A stretch of 44,163 nt of DNA from an uncultured Clostridia bacterium (GCA_948745425.1 CAPZDM010000005.1:1-44163); one strand, 5' to 3'; numbered from the stretch's first letter, positions 29,669 through 37,778 are shown. Notes: generated by a model from the sequence alone, not told the origin. Numbers and translations are program-made.

Positions 29669-29701
29669 ACAATATATAAAAAAGAAAGGTAAAATTTATA
29701 C

Positions 29702-30436
29702 ATGAAAACAAAAATATATATTGCAACACACAAAAAAATAGACATACAAGAAGATGGTTATACACCAATCCAAGTAGGTGCAGAAATAAATGAAGAACTA
29801 CCATATTTAAAAGACAACACAGGAGACAATATCTCAAAAAAGAATAAAAACTATTGTGAACTAACAGCACTATATTGGATATGGAAAAACACCTCAGAAG
29901 ATATAATAGGATTAACACATTATAGAAGATTTTTCTTTAAAAACATATTTTCGAAAAAGATATTAAAGATAGAAGACATAGAAAAGATTTTAAATAAAGA
30001 TGATATTATATTACCAACCAAAGTAAATATAAACATGACAATAGAAGAACACTATAATAAATATCATCATATAGAAGACCTACATAAATGTAGAGAAATA
30101 ATAAATAAGAATTATCCAGAATACATAGAAGCATTTGATAAAATCTTAAAAAGGAAAAGTCTGTATGCTTTTAATATGTTTATCATGCATAAAGATAGAT
30201 TTGATGACTATATGACATGGTTATTTAAAATATTTGATGAACTAGAAAAAACAATAGACATATCAAATTATGATGAATATAATAAAAGAATATATGGCTT
30301 TCTTTCAGAAAGATTATTCAATGTATGGCTTGAAAAGCAAAATCTAAAAGTAAAAGAAATGCTAGTTTTAAACATAGAAGAAGAAAAAGGAAAACAGATT
30401 AAACAATATTTAAAAACTATAATAAAAAGAGATTAG
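29702..30436 (+). CDS. DUF4422 putative glycosyltransferase
   Basis: 244 residues. IYIATHKKIDI opens the protein; IQVGAEIN, NYCELTALYWIWKN and IIGLTHYRRFF are the characteristic blocks of DUF4422, found in capsule and exopolysaccharide clusters and thought to be a glycosyltransferase. HHIEDLHKCREIINKNYPEY, NMFIMHKDRFDDY and GFLSERLFNVWLEKQ complete the family pattern. The start ATG 29702 follows AAGAAAGGTAAAATTTATAC. Role in this cluster inferred from context. Confidence 0.85.
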   Translation: MKTKIYIATHKKIDIQEDGYTPIQVGAEINEELPYLKDNTGDNISKKNKNYCELTALYWIWKNTSEDIIGLTHYRRFFFKNIFSKKILKIEDIEKILNKDDIILPTKVNINMTIEEHYNKYHHIEDLHKCREIINKNYPEYIEAFDKILKRKSLYAFNMFIMHKDRFDDYMTWLFKIFDELEKTIDISNYDEYNKRIYGFLSERLFNVWLEKQNLKVKEMLVLNIEEEKGKQIKQYLKTIIKRD

Positions 30437-30460
30437 GCAAAAATACTTAGGAGGTAAGAT

Positions 30461-31294
30461 ATGAAAATATTAATAACAGGTTCGAATGGAATGCTTGCAA
30501 ATGCAATAAAAGAAGAATTAAAAAATGAAGAACTAATATGTACAGATGTTGCAGAATTAGACATTACAAATTCAGAAAAAGTAAATGAATTTATAAAGAA
30601 AACAAAACCAGAATATATAATAAACTGTGCAGCATATACAGCAGTAGATAAAGCAGAAGAAAATGAAGAAATAGCTTATAAGATAAATGCAATAGGACCA
30701 AAAAACTTAGCAATTGCAGCAAATGAAAACAATGCAATTTTAATGCATATAAGTACAGACTATGTATTTGGTGGAGACAAACCAGTAGAAAAAGATTATA
30801 AAGAAGACGATGAAAAAAATCCACAAGCTGTATATGGAACAACAAAACTTGAAGGAGAAAAATTCATAGAAGAAAACTGTTCTAAATACTATATTTTTAG
30901 AACAGCGTGGTTATATGGTGAAGGAAGAAACTTTGTAAGAACAATGTTAGAACTAAGTAAAACAAAAGATGAAATAAAAGTAGTAAATGACCAACATGGA
31001 AGCCCTACATATGCTGTAGACTTAGCAAATATAATACACCAAGTAATAGACAAGAAAATAGAATTTGGAGTTTATAATTCCACAAATATAGGTTACACAA
31101 CCTGGTATGAATTTACAAAAAAGATATTTGAAATAAAAAACGTAAAATGCAAAGTAATACCAGTAACAAGTGAAGAATTTAAAAGTCCAGCAAAAAGACC
31201 AAAAAACTCTAAAATGTCAAAAGACAAATTATTAAAAAGTGGAATTAATATACCAACATATGAAGATGCACTAAAACGATATCTATTAAAATAG
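30461..31294 (+). CDS. rfbD: dTDP-4-dehydrorhamnose reductase
   Basis: Last step of dTDP-L-rhamnose synthesis (reduction of the 4-keto group, NAD(P)H). Short-chain dehydrogenase fold: ILITGSNGMLANAIKEEL (Gly-rich nucleotide site), INCAAYTAVDKAEENEE, HISTDYVFGGDKP and the catalytic Tyr-x3-Lys in AVYGTTKLEGE. FRTAWLYGEGRNFVRTML and NDQHGSPTYAVDLA are RfbD-specific. 277 residues, normal. Ribosome site TAGGAGGT precedes ATG 30461. Confidence 0.95.
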   Translation: MKILITGSNGMLANAIKEELKNEELICTDVAELDITNSEKVNEFIKKTKPEYIINCAAYTAVDKAEENEEIAYKINAIGPKNLAIAANENNAILMHISTDYVFGGDKPVEKDYKEDDEKNPQAVYGTTKLEGEKFIEENCSKYYIFRTAWLYGEGRNFVRTMLELSKTKDEIKVVNDQHGSPTYAVDLANIIHQVIDKKIEFGVYNSTNIGYTTWYEFTKKIFEIKNVKCKVIPVTSEEFKSPAKRPKNSKMSKDKLLKSGINIPTYEDALKRYLLK

Positions 31295-31300
31295 AATTGT

Positions 31301-31350
31301 AGGGGCACCGTTTGGGGGAATACCCAGAACTTGTGACACCACTGTGCCCA
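31301..31350. repeat. 50-bp GC-rich structured repeat, copy 1
   Basis: Begins 7 bp after the rfbD stop. Outer arms GGGCAC (31303-31308) and GTGCCC (31344-31349) enclose one arm around GGG-AATA-CCC and a short GTG/CAC arm, a three-way-junction shape. It is 47 of 50 bases identical to the element at 32845-32894. No ORF or T-tract. Confidence 0.85.
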
Positions 31351-31383
31351 TGAAAAAATTCATATTAAATCAAGGAGAAGAAA

Positions 31384-32265
31384 ATGAAAAATAGAAAAGG
31401 TATAATTTTAGCAGGAGGAAGTGGAACGAGGCTATATCCACTAACTTTAGCAATATCAAAACAAATCATGCCAGTATATGACAAGCCAATGATATATTAT
31501 CCATTATATGTATTAATGGAAGCAGGAATAAGAGACATACTAATAATAACAACAAAAAGAGATAACGAAACATTTAAAGAATTATTAGGTGATGGAAGCA
31601 AATGGGGAATGAACTTTGAATACACAATTCAAGACAAACCAAATGGATTAGCAGAAGCTTTCATAATAGGAGAAAAATTCATAGGACAAGACAATGTTGT
31701 ATTAATATTAGGAGACAACATGTTCTATGGAGGAAATCTAAAAGAAATCTTAAAAAGAGCAAATTCAAGAGAAAATGAATCCACAATATTTGGATATAAA
31801 GTAAAAGACCCTAGAAGTTATGGAGTTGTAGAAATGGATGAACAAGGAAATGCAATATCAATAGAAGAAAAACCACAAAATCCAAAATCTAATTATGCAG
31901 TACCAGGATTATACTTTTATACAAATGATGTAGTAGAAATTGCTAAAAATGTAAAACCATCAGCAAGAGGAGAAATAGAAATTACATCTGTTAATGAAGC
32001 ATATATGAAAATGAAAAAACTAAAAGTAGAAAAATTGGGAAGAGGAATGGCATGGTTTGATACAGGAACACATGATGCATTAATTGAAACTGCAAGTTTT
32101 GTACAAACAATACAAAAAAGGCAAGGACTTCAAATCTGTTGTCCAGAAGAAATTGCATTTGAAAATGGTTGGATAACAGCAGACCAATTAGAAGAACTAG
32201 CAAAAAGTCTATTAAAAACAGACTATGGTAAATTTCTAAAAAACCTAGCAGAAGATGTTGATTAA
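31384..32265 (+). CDS. rfbA: Glucose-1-phosphate thymidylyltransferase
   Basis: First step of dTDP-rhamnose synthesis (glucose-1-phosphate plus dTTP). [19 protein letters not shown] is the nucleotide-binding signature of the family with the catalytic Arg and Lys. [32 protein letters not shown] (metal-binding Asp) and [20 protein letters not shown] follow, then [15 protein letters not shown]. 293 residues is normal. Ribosome site CAAGGAGAAGAAA. Confidence 0.96.
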   Translation: MKNRKGIILAGGSGTRLYPLTLAISKQIMPVYDKPMIYYPLYVLMEAGIRDILIITTKRDNETFKELLGDGSKWGMNFEYTIQDKPNGLAEAFIIGEKFIGQDNVVLILGDNMFYGGNLKEILKRANSRENESTIFGYKVKDPRSYGVVEMDEQGNAISIEEKPQNPKSNYAVPGLYFYTNDVVEIAKNVKPSARGEIEITSVNEAYMKMKKLKVEKLGRGMAWFDTGTHDALIETASFVQTIQKRQGLQICCPEEIAFENGWITADQLEELAKSLLKTDYGKFLKNLAEDVD

Positions 32266-32281
32266 AGGAAAGGAAATAAAA

Positions 32282-32836
32282 ATGGGAAAATTCAAAAAAA
32301 AAGAAACAGGAATAGAAGGATTATATGTAATAGAACCAACAGTATTTGAAGACAACAGAGGATTTTTCATGGAAACATATAACAAAAAAGACTTTAAAGA
32401 AATAGGAATAGATACAGAATTTGTACAAGATAACCAATCAAAGTCAATAAAAGGAGTATTAAGAGGACTACATTTTCAAAAGGAATTTCCACAAGCAAAA
32501 CTTGTAAGAGTTATAAAAGGGGAAGTATATGATGTAGCAGTAGATTTAAGAAAAGACTCTAAAACATATGGAAAATACTATGGAGTTACACTAACAGAAA
32601 AAAATAGGCTACAATTCTTTATACCAAGAGGATTTGCTCATGGATTTTTAGTATTATCAGAAGAAGCAGAATTCACATATAAATGTGATGACTTATATCA
32701 TCCAAATGATGAAGGAGGAATAATCTGGAACGATAAAAAAATAAACATACAATGGCCATTAGAAAAGGTAGGGGGAATATCCAACCTAATTCAATCAGAT
32801 AAAGATAAGAAATGGACAGGTATAAATGAAATATAA
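32282..32836 (+). CDS. rfbC: dTDP-4-dehydrorhamnose 3,5-epimerase
   Basis: Cupin-fold epimerase. GLYVIEPTVFEDNRGFFMET, FVQDNQSKSIKGVLRGLHFQ (catalytic His in the GLHFQ loop), QAKLVRVIKGEVYDVAVDLR, FIPRGFAHGFLVLSE and TYKCDDLYHPNDEGGIIWND (catalytic Asp/Tyr region) match RfbC throughout. The start is ATG 32282, with ribosome site AAAGGAAAGG. The ATG at 32255 lies inside rfbA and lacks a site. 184 residues, standard. Confidence 0.95.
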   Translation: MGKFKKKETGIEGLYVIEPTVFEDNRGFFMETYNKKDFKEIGIDTEFVQDNQSKSIKGVLRGLHFQKEFPQAKLVRVIKGEVYDVAVDLRKDSKTYGKYYGVTLTEKNRLQFFIPRGFAHGFLVLSEEAEFTYKCDDLYHPNDEGGIIWNDKKINIQWPLEKVGGISNLIQSDKDKKWTGINEI

Positions 32837-32844
32837 ATTATTAT

Positions 32845-32894
32845 AGGGGCACCGTTTGTGGGAATACCCAAAACTTGTGACATCACTGTGCCCA
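32845..32894. repeat. 50-bp GC-rich structured repeat, copy 2
   Basis: Same length and order as the element at 31301-31350, with three substitutions. GGGCAC and GTGCCC (32888-32893) close the structure. The inner arm is GTTT-(G)-TGGG-AATA-CCCA-AAAC, and the second arm is GTGA-CA-TCAC. It lies in the rfbC-rfbB gap, as copy 1 lies in the rfbD-rfbA gap. Confidence 0.85.
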
Positions 32895-32938
32895 ATATTT
32901 AAATAAATTTCTAAAAACATAGAAAGGAAACGATAAAA

Positions 32939-33910
32939 ATGAAAAAAAGCATACTAATAACAGGAGCGGCAGGATTTATAGGAAGCAACTTTGCACATTA
33001 CTTTAGCAATAAATATCCTGAATATAATCTAATAATTCTAGATAAACTAACATATGCAGGGAATCTTCATAATCTAGACAAAATAAAAGACAAAATTACA
33101 TTTATAAAAGGGGATATATGTGATTTCGATTTAGTAATGAAAATATTTAAAGACAATGATATAAATGGAGTAATACACTTTGCAGCAGAAAGCCATGTTG
33201 ATAATAGTATAAAAACACCATTTATATTTACACAAACTAATGTAATAGGAACACATACATTATTAGAGGTTGCAAAACAAGTATGGGGAGAAGGAAGTGA
33301 AAATAAATTTGTACATATATCAACAGATGAAGTATATGGAACATTAGGAGAAGAGGGATATTTCACAGAAACAACAAGAATAAACCCAAACAGTCCATAT
33401 TCAGCATCAAAAGCAAGTTCAGACCTAATAGCAAGAGCATACTATGAAACCTTCAAAATGAATATAAACATAACAAACTGTTCAAACAACTATGGAGCAT
33501 ATCAACATCATGAGAAATTAATACCACATATGATAAGTCTAGCATTAAAAGATGAAAAACTACCTGTATATGGAGATGGAAGAAATATAAGAGACTGGTT
33601 ATATGTAGAAGACCATTGTAAAGCAATAGACATTGTATTCCATAAAGGAGAAAAAGGAGAAAGATACAATATAGGTGGACACAATGAAAAAAGAAATATA
33701 GATATAGTAAAACTAATCTTAAAGCATCTTGGAAAATCAGAAGACTTAATAGAACATGTAACAGACAGAAAAGGCCATGACTATAGATATGCAATAGATC
33801 CAACAAAAATAAAAGAAAAATTAAGTTGGGAACCAGAAACAAAATTTGAAGATGGAATAATAAAAACAATAGACTGGTATTTAGAACATAAAGAATACTT
33901 AGATATATAG
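32939..33910 (+). CDS. rfbB: dTDP-glucose 4,6-dehydratase
   Basis: NAD-dependent dehydratase making dTDP-4-keto-6-deoxyglucose. ILITGAAGFIGSNFAHYF is the Rossmann loop; LDKLTYAGNLHNL, HFAAESHVDNSI, HISTDEVYGTLG (the Thr-Asp-Glu catalytic triad) and PYSASKASSDL with the Tyr-x3-Lys pair are all present, then NCSNNYGAYQHHEKLIPHMI and YNIGG. 323 residues. Ribosome site GAAAGGAAACGATAAAA. It is the last gene of the cluster, ending 21 bp before a strong terminator. Confidence 0.96.
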   Translation: MKKSILITGAAGFIGSNFAHYFSNKYPEYNLIILDKLTYAGNLHNLDKIKDKITFIKGDICDFDLVMKIFKDNDINGVIHFAAESHVDNSIKTPFIFTQTNVIGTHTLLEVAKQVWGEGSENKFVHISTDEVYGTLGEEGYFTETTRINPNSPYSASKASSDLIARAYYETFKMNINITNCSNNYGAYQHHEKLIPHMISLALKDEKLPVYGDGRNIRDWLYVEDHCKAIDIVFHKGEKGERYNIGGHNEKRNIDIVKLILKHLGKSEDLIEHVTDRKGHDYRYAIDPTKIKEKLSWEPETKFEDGIIKTIDWYLEHKEYLDI

Positions 33911-33931
33911 AAATTGAATAAAAAACAAAAA

Positions 33932-33964
33932 AACACACATATTATATACATATGTGTGTTTTTT
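33932..33964. terminator. Bidirectional-type intrinsic terminator closing the polysaccharide cluster
   Basis: AACACACATAT (33932-33942), loop TATATAC, ATATGTGTGTT (33950-33960): an 11-bp perfect stem followed by a T-run to 33964 and preceded by an A-rich stretch, so it could act on both strands. Confidence 0.9.
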
Positions 33965-33991
33965 ACATAAATAAAAACAAAGGAGACAATT

Positions 33992-34837
33992 ATGAACTTA
34001 ATATTAAATTTAACACAATTCATAATATATTCAACATTAATAGTGCTAGTAACTAAAAACTTTCTAATAAAAGTACTTAGAAAACTTGCAAGTGCATTAG
34101 ACTTAGAATCAAAGACTGTAGGGGACATATCAGGAGTAGCAACATCAATGCCAGAAGTAATAAGTGTATTTTTCACATCATTACAAGGAATGTTTTCAAC
34201 TGGTATATTCAACATATTAAGTTCTAATACAATAAATTTTATACAATATATAATATCCATCTATCAAAATAGAAATCAAAAGGCATTAAAAAATGATGCA
34301 TTAAAATCTGATATTGTAATGGTAATTATTACAATACTAATTCCAGCAAGCATCATTATATTTAACATAGAAGTAAATATAGGATTTGTACCAATCTTTA
34401 TAATGCTTTTTATACTGTTCTATATAATAAATACAAATACACATAAATTATATCTATCACCTATAAAAACAGAAGAACTAAAAGAAATCGAAGAAGAGAA
34501 AAAATGGGTTAAAGGAAAAAAGAATGTTATAGTAAAAAATATTATTTATCTTATAATAATAGGAATAGTTCTATTTGTAATAGGAGAGTTATTAGGAAGT
34601 GTTGTAAGAAGACTAAGATTAATGTTTAATATACCACAAAGTGTAATAGGAATAGCACTTGGATTTATAACAAGCCTACCAGAGCTAATAACATTTATAG
34701 AATCACAAAAAAATTCTAAAAATAGTAACAATGAAGTAGATGGAGTAGTAGAAGCCACAAATAATCTATTAACTTCAAATATAATAAACCTATTTGTAGT
34801 GTTAACTATAGGAATAGTAGTAACAGCATTAATATAA
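33992..34837 (+). CDS. CaCA-superfamily (Na+/Ca2+ exchanger-like) membrane protein
   Basis: 281 residues, about eight to ten hydrophobic segments in two halves joined by a charged loop (about residues 165-182, KTEELKEIEEEKKW). The first half contains SGVATSMPEVISVFFTS and the second GFITSLPELITFIES. Both match the Gly/Ser-x-Pro-Glu alpha repeats that bind cations in CaCA exchangers. TSNIINLFVVL near the C-terminus resembles the (G)SNIFNLL of the family. It is a short version of a typical 310-340 residue exchanger. Ion specificity unknown. Ribosome site AAAGGAGACAATT. Confidence 0.78.
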   Translation: MNLILNLTQFIIYSTLIVLVTKNFLIKVLRKLASALDLESKTVGDISGVATSMPEVISVFFTSLQGMFSTGIFNILSSNTINFIQYIISIYQNRNQKALKNDALKSDIVMVIITILIPASIIIFNIEVNIGFVPIFIMLFILFYIINTNTHKLYLSPIKTEELKEIEEEKKWVKGKKNVIVKNIIYLIIIGIVLFVIGELLGSVVRRLRLMFNIPQSVIGIALGFITSLPELITFIESQKNSKNSNNEVDGVVEATNNLLTSNIINLFVVLTIGIVVTALI

Positions 34838-34857
34838 AAGGATATAATCCTTTTATA
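34833..34857 (+). terminator. 11-bp hairpin overlapping the exchanger stop codon
   Basis: TATAAAAGGAT (34833-34843), loop ATA, ATCCTTTTATA (34847-34857). The stem is perfect and contains the TAA stop. It has only an ATTAATG tail rather than a T-run, so termination may depend on the U-rich right arm. Confidence 0.6.
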
Positions 34858-34859
34858 TT

Positions 34860-34887
34860 AATGAATAATGAATAATGAATAATGCAC
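34860..34887. repeat. Heptamer tandem repeat AATGAAT
   Basis: Three perfect copies of AATGAAT (34860-34880) plus a diverged AATGCAC copy. It lies in a 477-bp gap (34838-35314) with no credible gene. Confidence 0.7.
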
Positions 34888-35170
34888 TATTATTATTTAT
34901 CCAATTTCATATTTTCATTATGCAATTAAAAATATATATCAATAAAAATTACATATTAAAACATTATAAAATTAAAATATATGTATATGCAAAAAATATT
35001 TTTACACTTATAAAAACACATCATAAAATGCAGAAAAACCAACAAACCATACAACCTTACAAAAACAACGGTTACATGGTTAACAAAATATACCAAAAAT
35101 GGAATATTTTGGTAAAAACGCTTTTTAGAAAAAAATGTTAAAAAAAATGTAAAAATTTATGAAAAAAGTA
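34888..35170. other. Non-coding AT-rich region upstream of the surface-protein gene
   Basis: No ORF here has a ribosome site or recognisable protein. Short frames at 34875 and 35185 look like chance. The stretch contains AT-rich DNA, a local AACGGTTACATGGTTAAC block around 35066-35084, and the inverted repeat at 35091-35114. It probably acts as upstream regulatory DNA for the gene at 35315. Confidence 0.5.
35091..35114. promoter_or_regulatory. 8-bp perfect inverted repeat, possible operator
   Basis: TACCAAAA (35091-35098) and TTTTGGTA (35107-35114), separated by ATGGAATA. It lies 57-80 bp upstream of the -35 of the surface-protein promoter, a plausible regulator site. It is not followed by a strong T-run. 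Confidence 0.5.
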
Positions 35171-35199
35171 TTCACAAATTTTAAATGTTGTGTTATACT
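35171..35199 (+). promoter_or_regulatory. Promoter of the invertible surface-protein gene
   Basis: TTCACA (35171-35176), 17 bp, TATACT (35194-35199). The leader to ATG 35315 is about 110 nt and contains a second strong ribosome-site sequence (AAAGGAGG, about 35236-35243) without a following ATG, then the true site TAGGAGGT (35297-35304). Confidence 0.7.
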
Positions 35200-35314
35200 A
35201 ATGTCGTAACAAAATATTTTAGTAAATTTTGCAAGAAAGGAGGAAACCTATATTTTTTACTAAGTATTAAAAATAGTATTTTGTTATGTAAAAAAATAGG
35301 AGGTAGAAAGAAAA

Positions 35315-37591
35315 ATGAATTTAAAAAAATTAACAAGAATTATTTTAATAGTAGCAGTATTATTATTACTAAGCATCGTACCAGTTAATGCCGTAGTATT
35401 CAATGCTGCATTTGATAGCGATTTCTATGTTAACTGTTATCCAGATTTAAAAGCAGCATTTGGAAATGATGCTAACGCTGCATATAATCATTACTTAACA
35501 TATGGAATCAAAGAAGGAAGAATTGCATCACCAGTATTTGATGTAAAAACTTATTTAGGAAATTATCCAGATTTACAAGCTGCATTTGGAGATAATTACG
35601 AAGCAGCATATAACCATTTCTTAACATATGGAATGAAAGAAGGAAGATTAGCTTCAAACGCATTCAATGTTCAAGTTTACATAGCTAACTATCCAGATTT
35701 ACAAGCTGCATTCGGAAACGATGTAGCAGGAGCTTATAACCATTACTTAAACTTCGGTATGGCTGAAGGTAGAGTATGTGGAGCTCTAAACGCAGGAGCA
35801 ACTGCTCCAGAAGACCATGTTCATACTTGGGAAATCTCTAAAGTTTTAATAGCAGCATCTTGCATAAGCGATGGTGAAGCTGTTTATACTTGTGAATGTG
35901 GAGAAACAAAAACAGATGCAATACCTGCATCAGAAGAATATCACGATTATCAAGAAGTTGAATCAGGAGTAGCTAATGTTAAAATTTACAAATGTACAAT
36001 TTGTAATGATACTTATTCAGAGGTTGCTACAGATGAAGAACATGAACATGAATATGCAGAACTTGAGGATGATAAAATTGAACCAACATGTACAACAGAA
36101 GGAAAGGCATTTAAACAATGTACAGTATGTGGAGATATAGTAACAGAAACATTACCTAAAATAGACCATACATCATCAGTACCAGAAGGACAAGGAAAAA
36201 TTACTGAAGGTGTAGTAGACTGTTCTAAAGATGGTGCTGAAGAAGTTACTTGTGATGTTTGTAGAGAGAAATTTATAAGACCAATTTCTGCTCATAAATT
36301 TGAAAAAGTATCTGAAACAGCTGCTACTTGTACAGCAGAAGGAGTAGTAACATATAAATGTAAAGCTTGTGGAACAACTAAAGTAGAAACAAGTGAAAAA
36401 ATTGAACATACTTATACATCAGAAGTAGTTGTAACACCAGCAACTTGCGAAAATGATGGATTAAAATTAAAAGTTTGTACAGTTTGTGGAGAAGAAAAAA
36501 GAACAGTAGCTAAAAAATTAGATCATCAAGGAGATGCTACAAAAGGATGGGCTGACGTAGATGAAAAAGGAAATTACATCCTTAAAGATGAAAGTGGAAA
36601 TTTTGATTCTTCATTAATAACTGAAACAGATGTAGCAGATTGTGAACATGATGTAATAGAAGCATTTGAATGTGATACATGTAACAAAATTCAAGTAAAA
36701 GTAGTTGCTAAAAAATTAGGACATAGAGTAGATACAACAAAACCAGTTACAGTTGGAACAATAGAGTATAAAAATGGAGCACCAGTTGTAGGTAATGATG
36801 GATATATAGTTGTTAAAAAAGATGCTAAAGCTGATTGTACACATGATGAAGTAAAAGTATTCACATGTGCAAACTGTGATGAAGAAAAAGTAGTAGTAAT
36901 TACAGAAAAATTAGCTCATACACCATTAGCAGGATCAGAAAAAGTTTTCGGAGCAACTTGTGAAGAAGACGGATATAAAACATATACATGTACAACATGT
37001 AATGAAAAAATAACTGAAGAAACAGGAGAAAAAGAATTAGGACATAATTATGAATACAAAGCTGAAACATGTACTACTGATGGAATAGTTAAATGTTCAA
37101 GATGTGATTCATCTTATAATGAAACACAAATAAAAGCATTAGTTCCTGAATCAGCAGCTGGTAAAAATGATAATGATCAACCAGTAATAACTTTAATAGA
37201 TGAAGCTTTAACAAAGGCAAAAATTAAACATGATGGTGCAAATAGCACATGGACATTAGGTAGCCAAAAAGGACATAATCCTATTGGTGAAGCTAGAGAA
37301 GACGGAAAGAAATATTGTTCAACATGTGGTGAATGGGTTACACCATTATCAACTCCAGTAACACCACCAGCACAAACACATACATGTGGAGACTATGTAG
37401 AACTTACAATGAAAGATGCAAATACTTATATTGCAAAATGTAATGATGCAGCATGTGATTCAACAGTAGAAGTAGCTACAACTGATATAACTGCAGATAG
37501 TACTATTCAAATTGATGGTGTTACTTATACTGTACCAGCAGGAGTTAATCCTGGAACAGATGCAACAATTACTATTACAAAAAAATTATAA
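35315..37591 (+). CDS. Secreted/surface Cys-rich repeat protein, expressed copy (constant N-terminus plus module A)
   Basis: 758 residues. A signal peptide (LKK, hydrophobic core, cleavage likely after VNA near residue 26) is followed by three ~43-residue repeats of the form NYPDLQAAFG...AAYNHYLTYGMKEGR (to about residue 155). From residue 165 comes a module of about ten tandem units with spacing C-x9-C-x2-C-x12-H or close to it, for example CTAEGVVTYKCKACG followed by EH. These Cys3-His units could bind zinc or form disulfides. A final beta-rich segment ends TITITKKL; no LPXTG, transmembrane anchor or S-layer domain is visible. Residues 165-170 (PEDHVH) are encoded by the 18-bp repeat shared with the opposite-strand cassette. 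Expression signals: promoter 35171, ribosome site 35297. Function is unknown; exposure at the cell surface is inferred. Confidence 0.88.
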   Translation: MNLKKLTRIILIVAVLLLLSIVPVNAVVFNAAFDSDFYVNCYPDLKAAFGNDANAAYNHYLTYGIKEGRIASPVFDVKTYLGNYPDLQAAFGDNYEAAYNHFLTYGMKEGRLASNAFNVQVYIANYPDLQAAFGNDVAGAYNHYLNFGMAEGRVCGALNAGATAPEDHVHTWEISKVLIAASCISDGEAVYTCECGETKTDAIPASEEYHDYQEVESGVANVKIYKCTICNDTYSEVATDEEHEHEYAELEDDKIEPTCTTEGKAFKQCTVCGDIVTETLPKIDHTSSVPEGQGKITEGVVDCSKDGAEEVTCDVCREKFIRPISAHKFEKVSETAATCTAEGVVTYKCKACGTTKVETSEKIEHTYTSEVVVTPATCENDGLKLKVCTVCGEEKRTVAKKLDHQGDATKGWADVDEKGNYILKDESGNFDSSLITETDVADCEHDVIEAFECDTCNKIQVKVVAKKLGHRVDTTKPVTVGTIEYKNGAPVVGNDGYIVVKKDAKADCTHDEVKVFTCANCDEEKVVVITEKLAHTPLAGSEKVFGATCEEDGYKTYTCTTCNEKITEETGEKELGHNYEYKAETCTTDGIVKCSRCDSSYNETQIKALVPESAAGKNDNDQPVITLIDEALTKAKIKHDGANSTWTLGSQKGHNPIGEAREDGKKYCSTCGEWVTPLSTPVTPPAQTHTCGDYVELTMKDANTYIAKCNDAACDSTVEVATTDITADSTIQIDGVTYTVPAGVNPGTDATITITKKL
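35807..35824 (+). repeat. Left 18-bp inverted repeat, probable recombination site
   Basis: CCAGAAGACCATGTTCAT, encoding Pro-Glu-Asp-His-Val-His in phase with the gene at 35315. The reverse complement is at 40666-40683. Bases immediately outside the 18 bp differ between the copies (T/C on the left, A/G on the right). The site is partly dyadic: GAA...TTC about a central C. Confidence 0.75.
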
Positions 37592-37622
37592 AATATAGTC
37601 ATTAGATTAATTTCTATGATAT

Positions 37623-37660
37623 AAAAAACAAAGAGACATTAACTTGTCTCTTTGTTTTTT
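37623..37660. terminator. Terminator of module A
   Basis: AAAAAACAAAGAGACA (37623-37638), loop TTAACT, TGTCTCTTTGTTTTTT (37645-37660): a 16-bp perfect stem with A- and T-tracts, usable on both strands. Confidence 0.92.
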
Positions 37661-37703
37661 ATATCAATATATTATTTTCTCTTGGTAAAACTTATAAAAT
37701 AAC

Positions 37704-37748
37704 GTGATTATATCACATTTTTAGTTGCTAATTTTGTGATAAAATCAC
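37704..37748. promoter_or_regulatory. Paired 13-bp palindromes GTGAT-N3-ATCAC
   Basis: GTGATTATATCAC (37704-37716) and GTGATAAAATCAC (37736-37748), centres 32 bp apart (about three helical turns). With their AAC and GTT flanks the two form a larger inverted repeat, 15 of 16 positions matching. They look like a two-site operator. They lie in the 371-bp gap between module A and the toxin-antitoxin genes. The binding protein is unknown. Confidence 0.6.
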
Positions 37749-37778
37749 GTTTTTCTTATTTCTATTAGTAATAAAATA

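Noticed and set aside
34875..35388. Two small plus-strand frames (34875-35141 and 35185-35388)
   Set aside because: AT-rich, low-complexity translations without ribosome sites. The second overlaps the start of the surface-protein gene in another frame.
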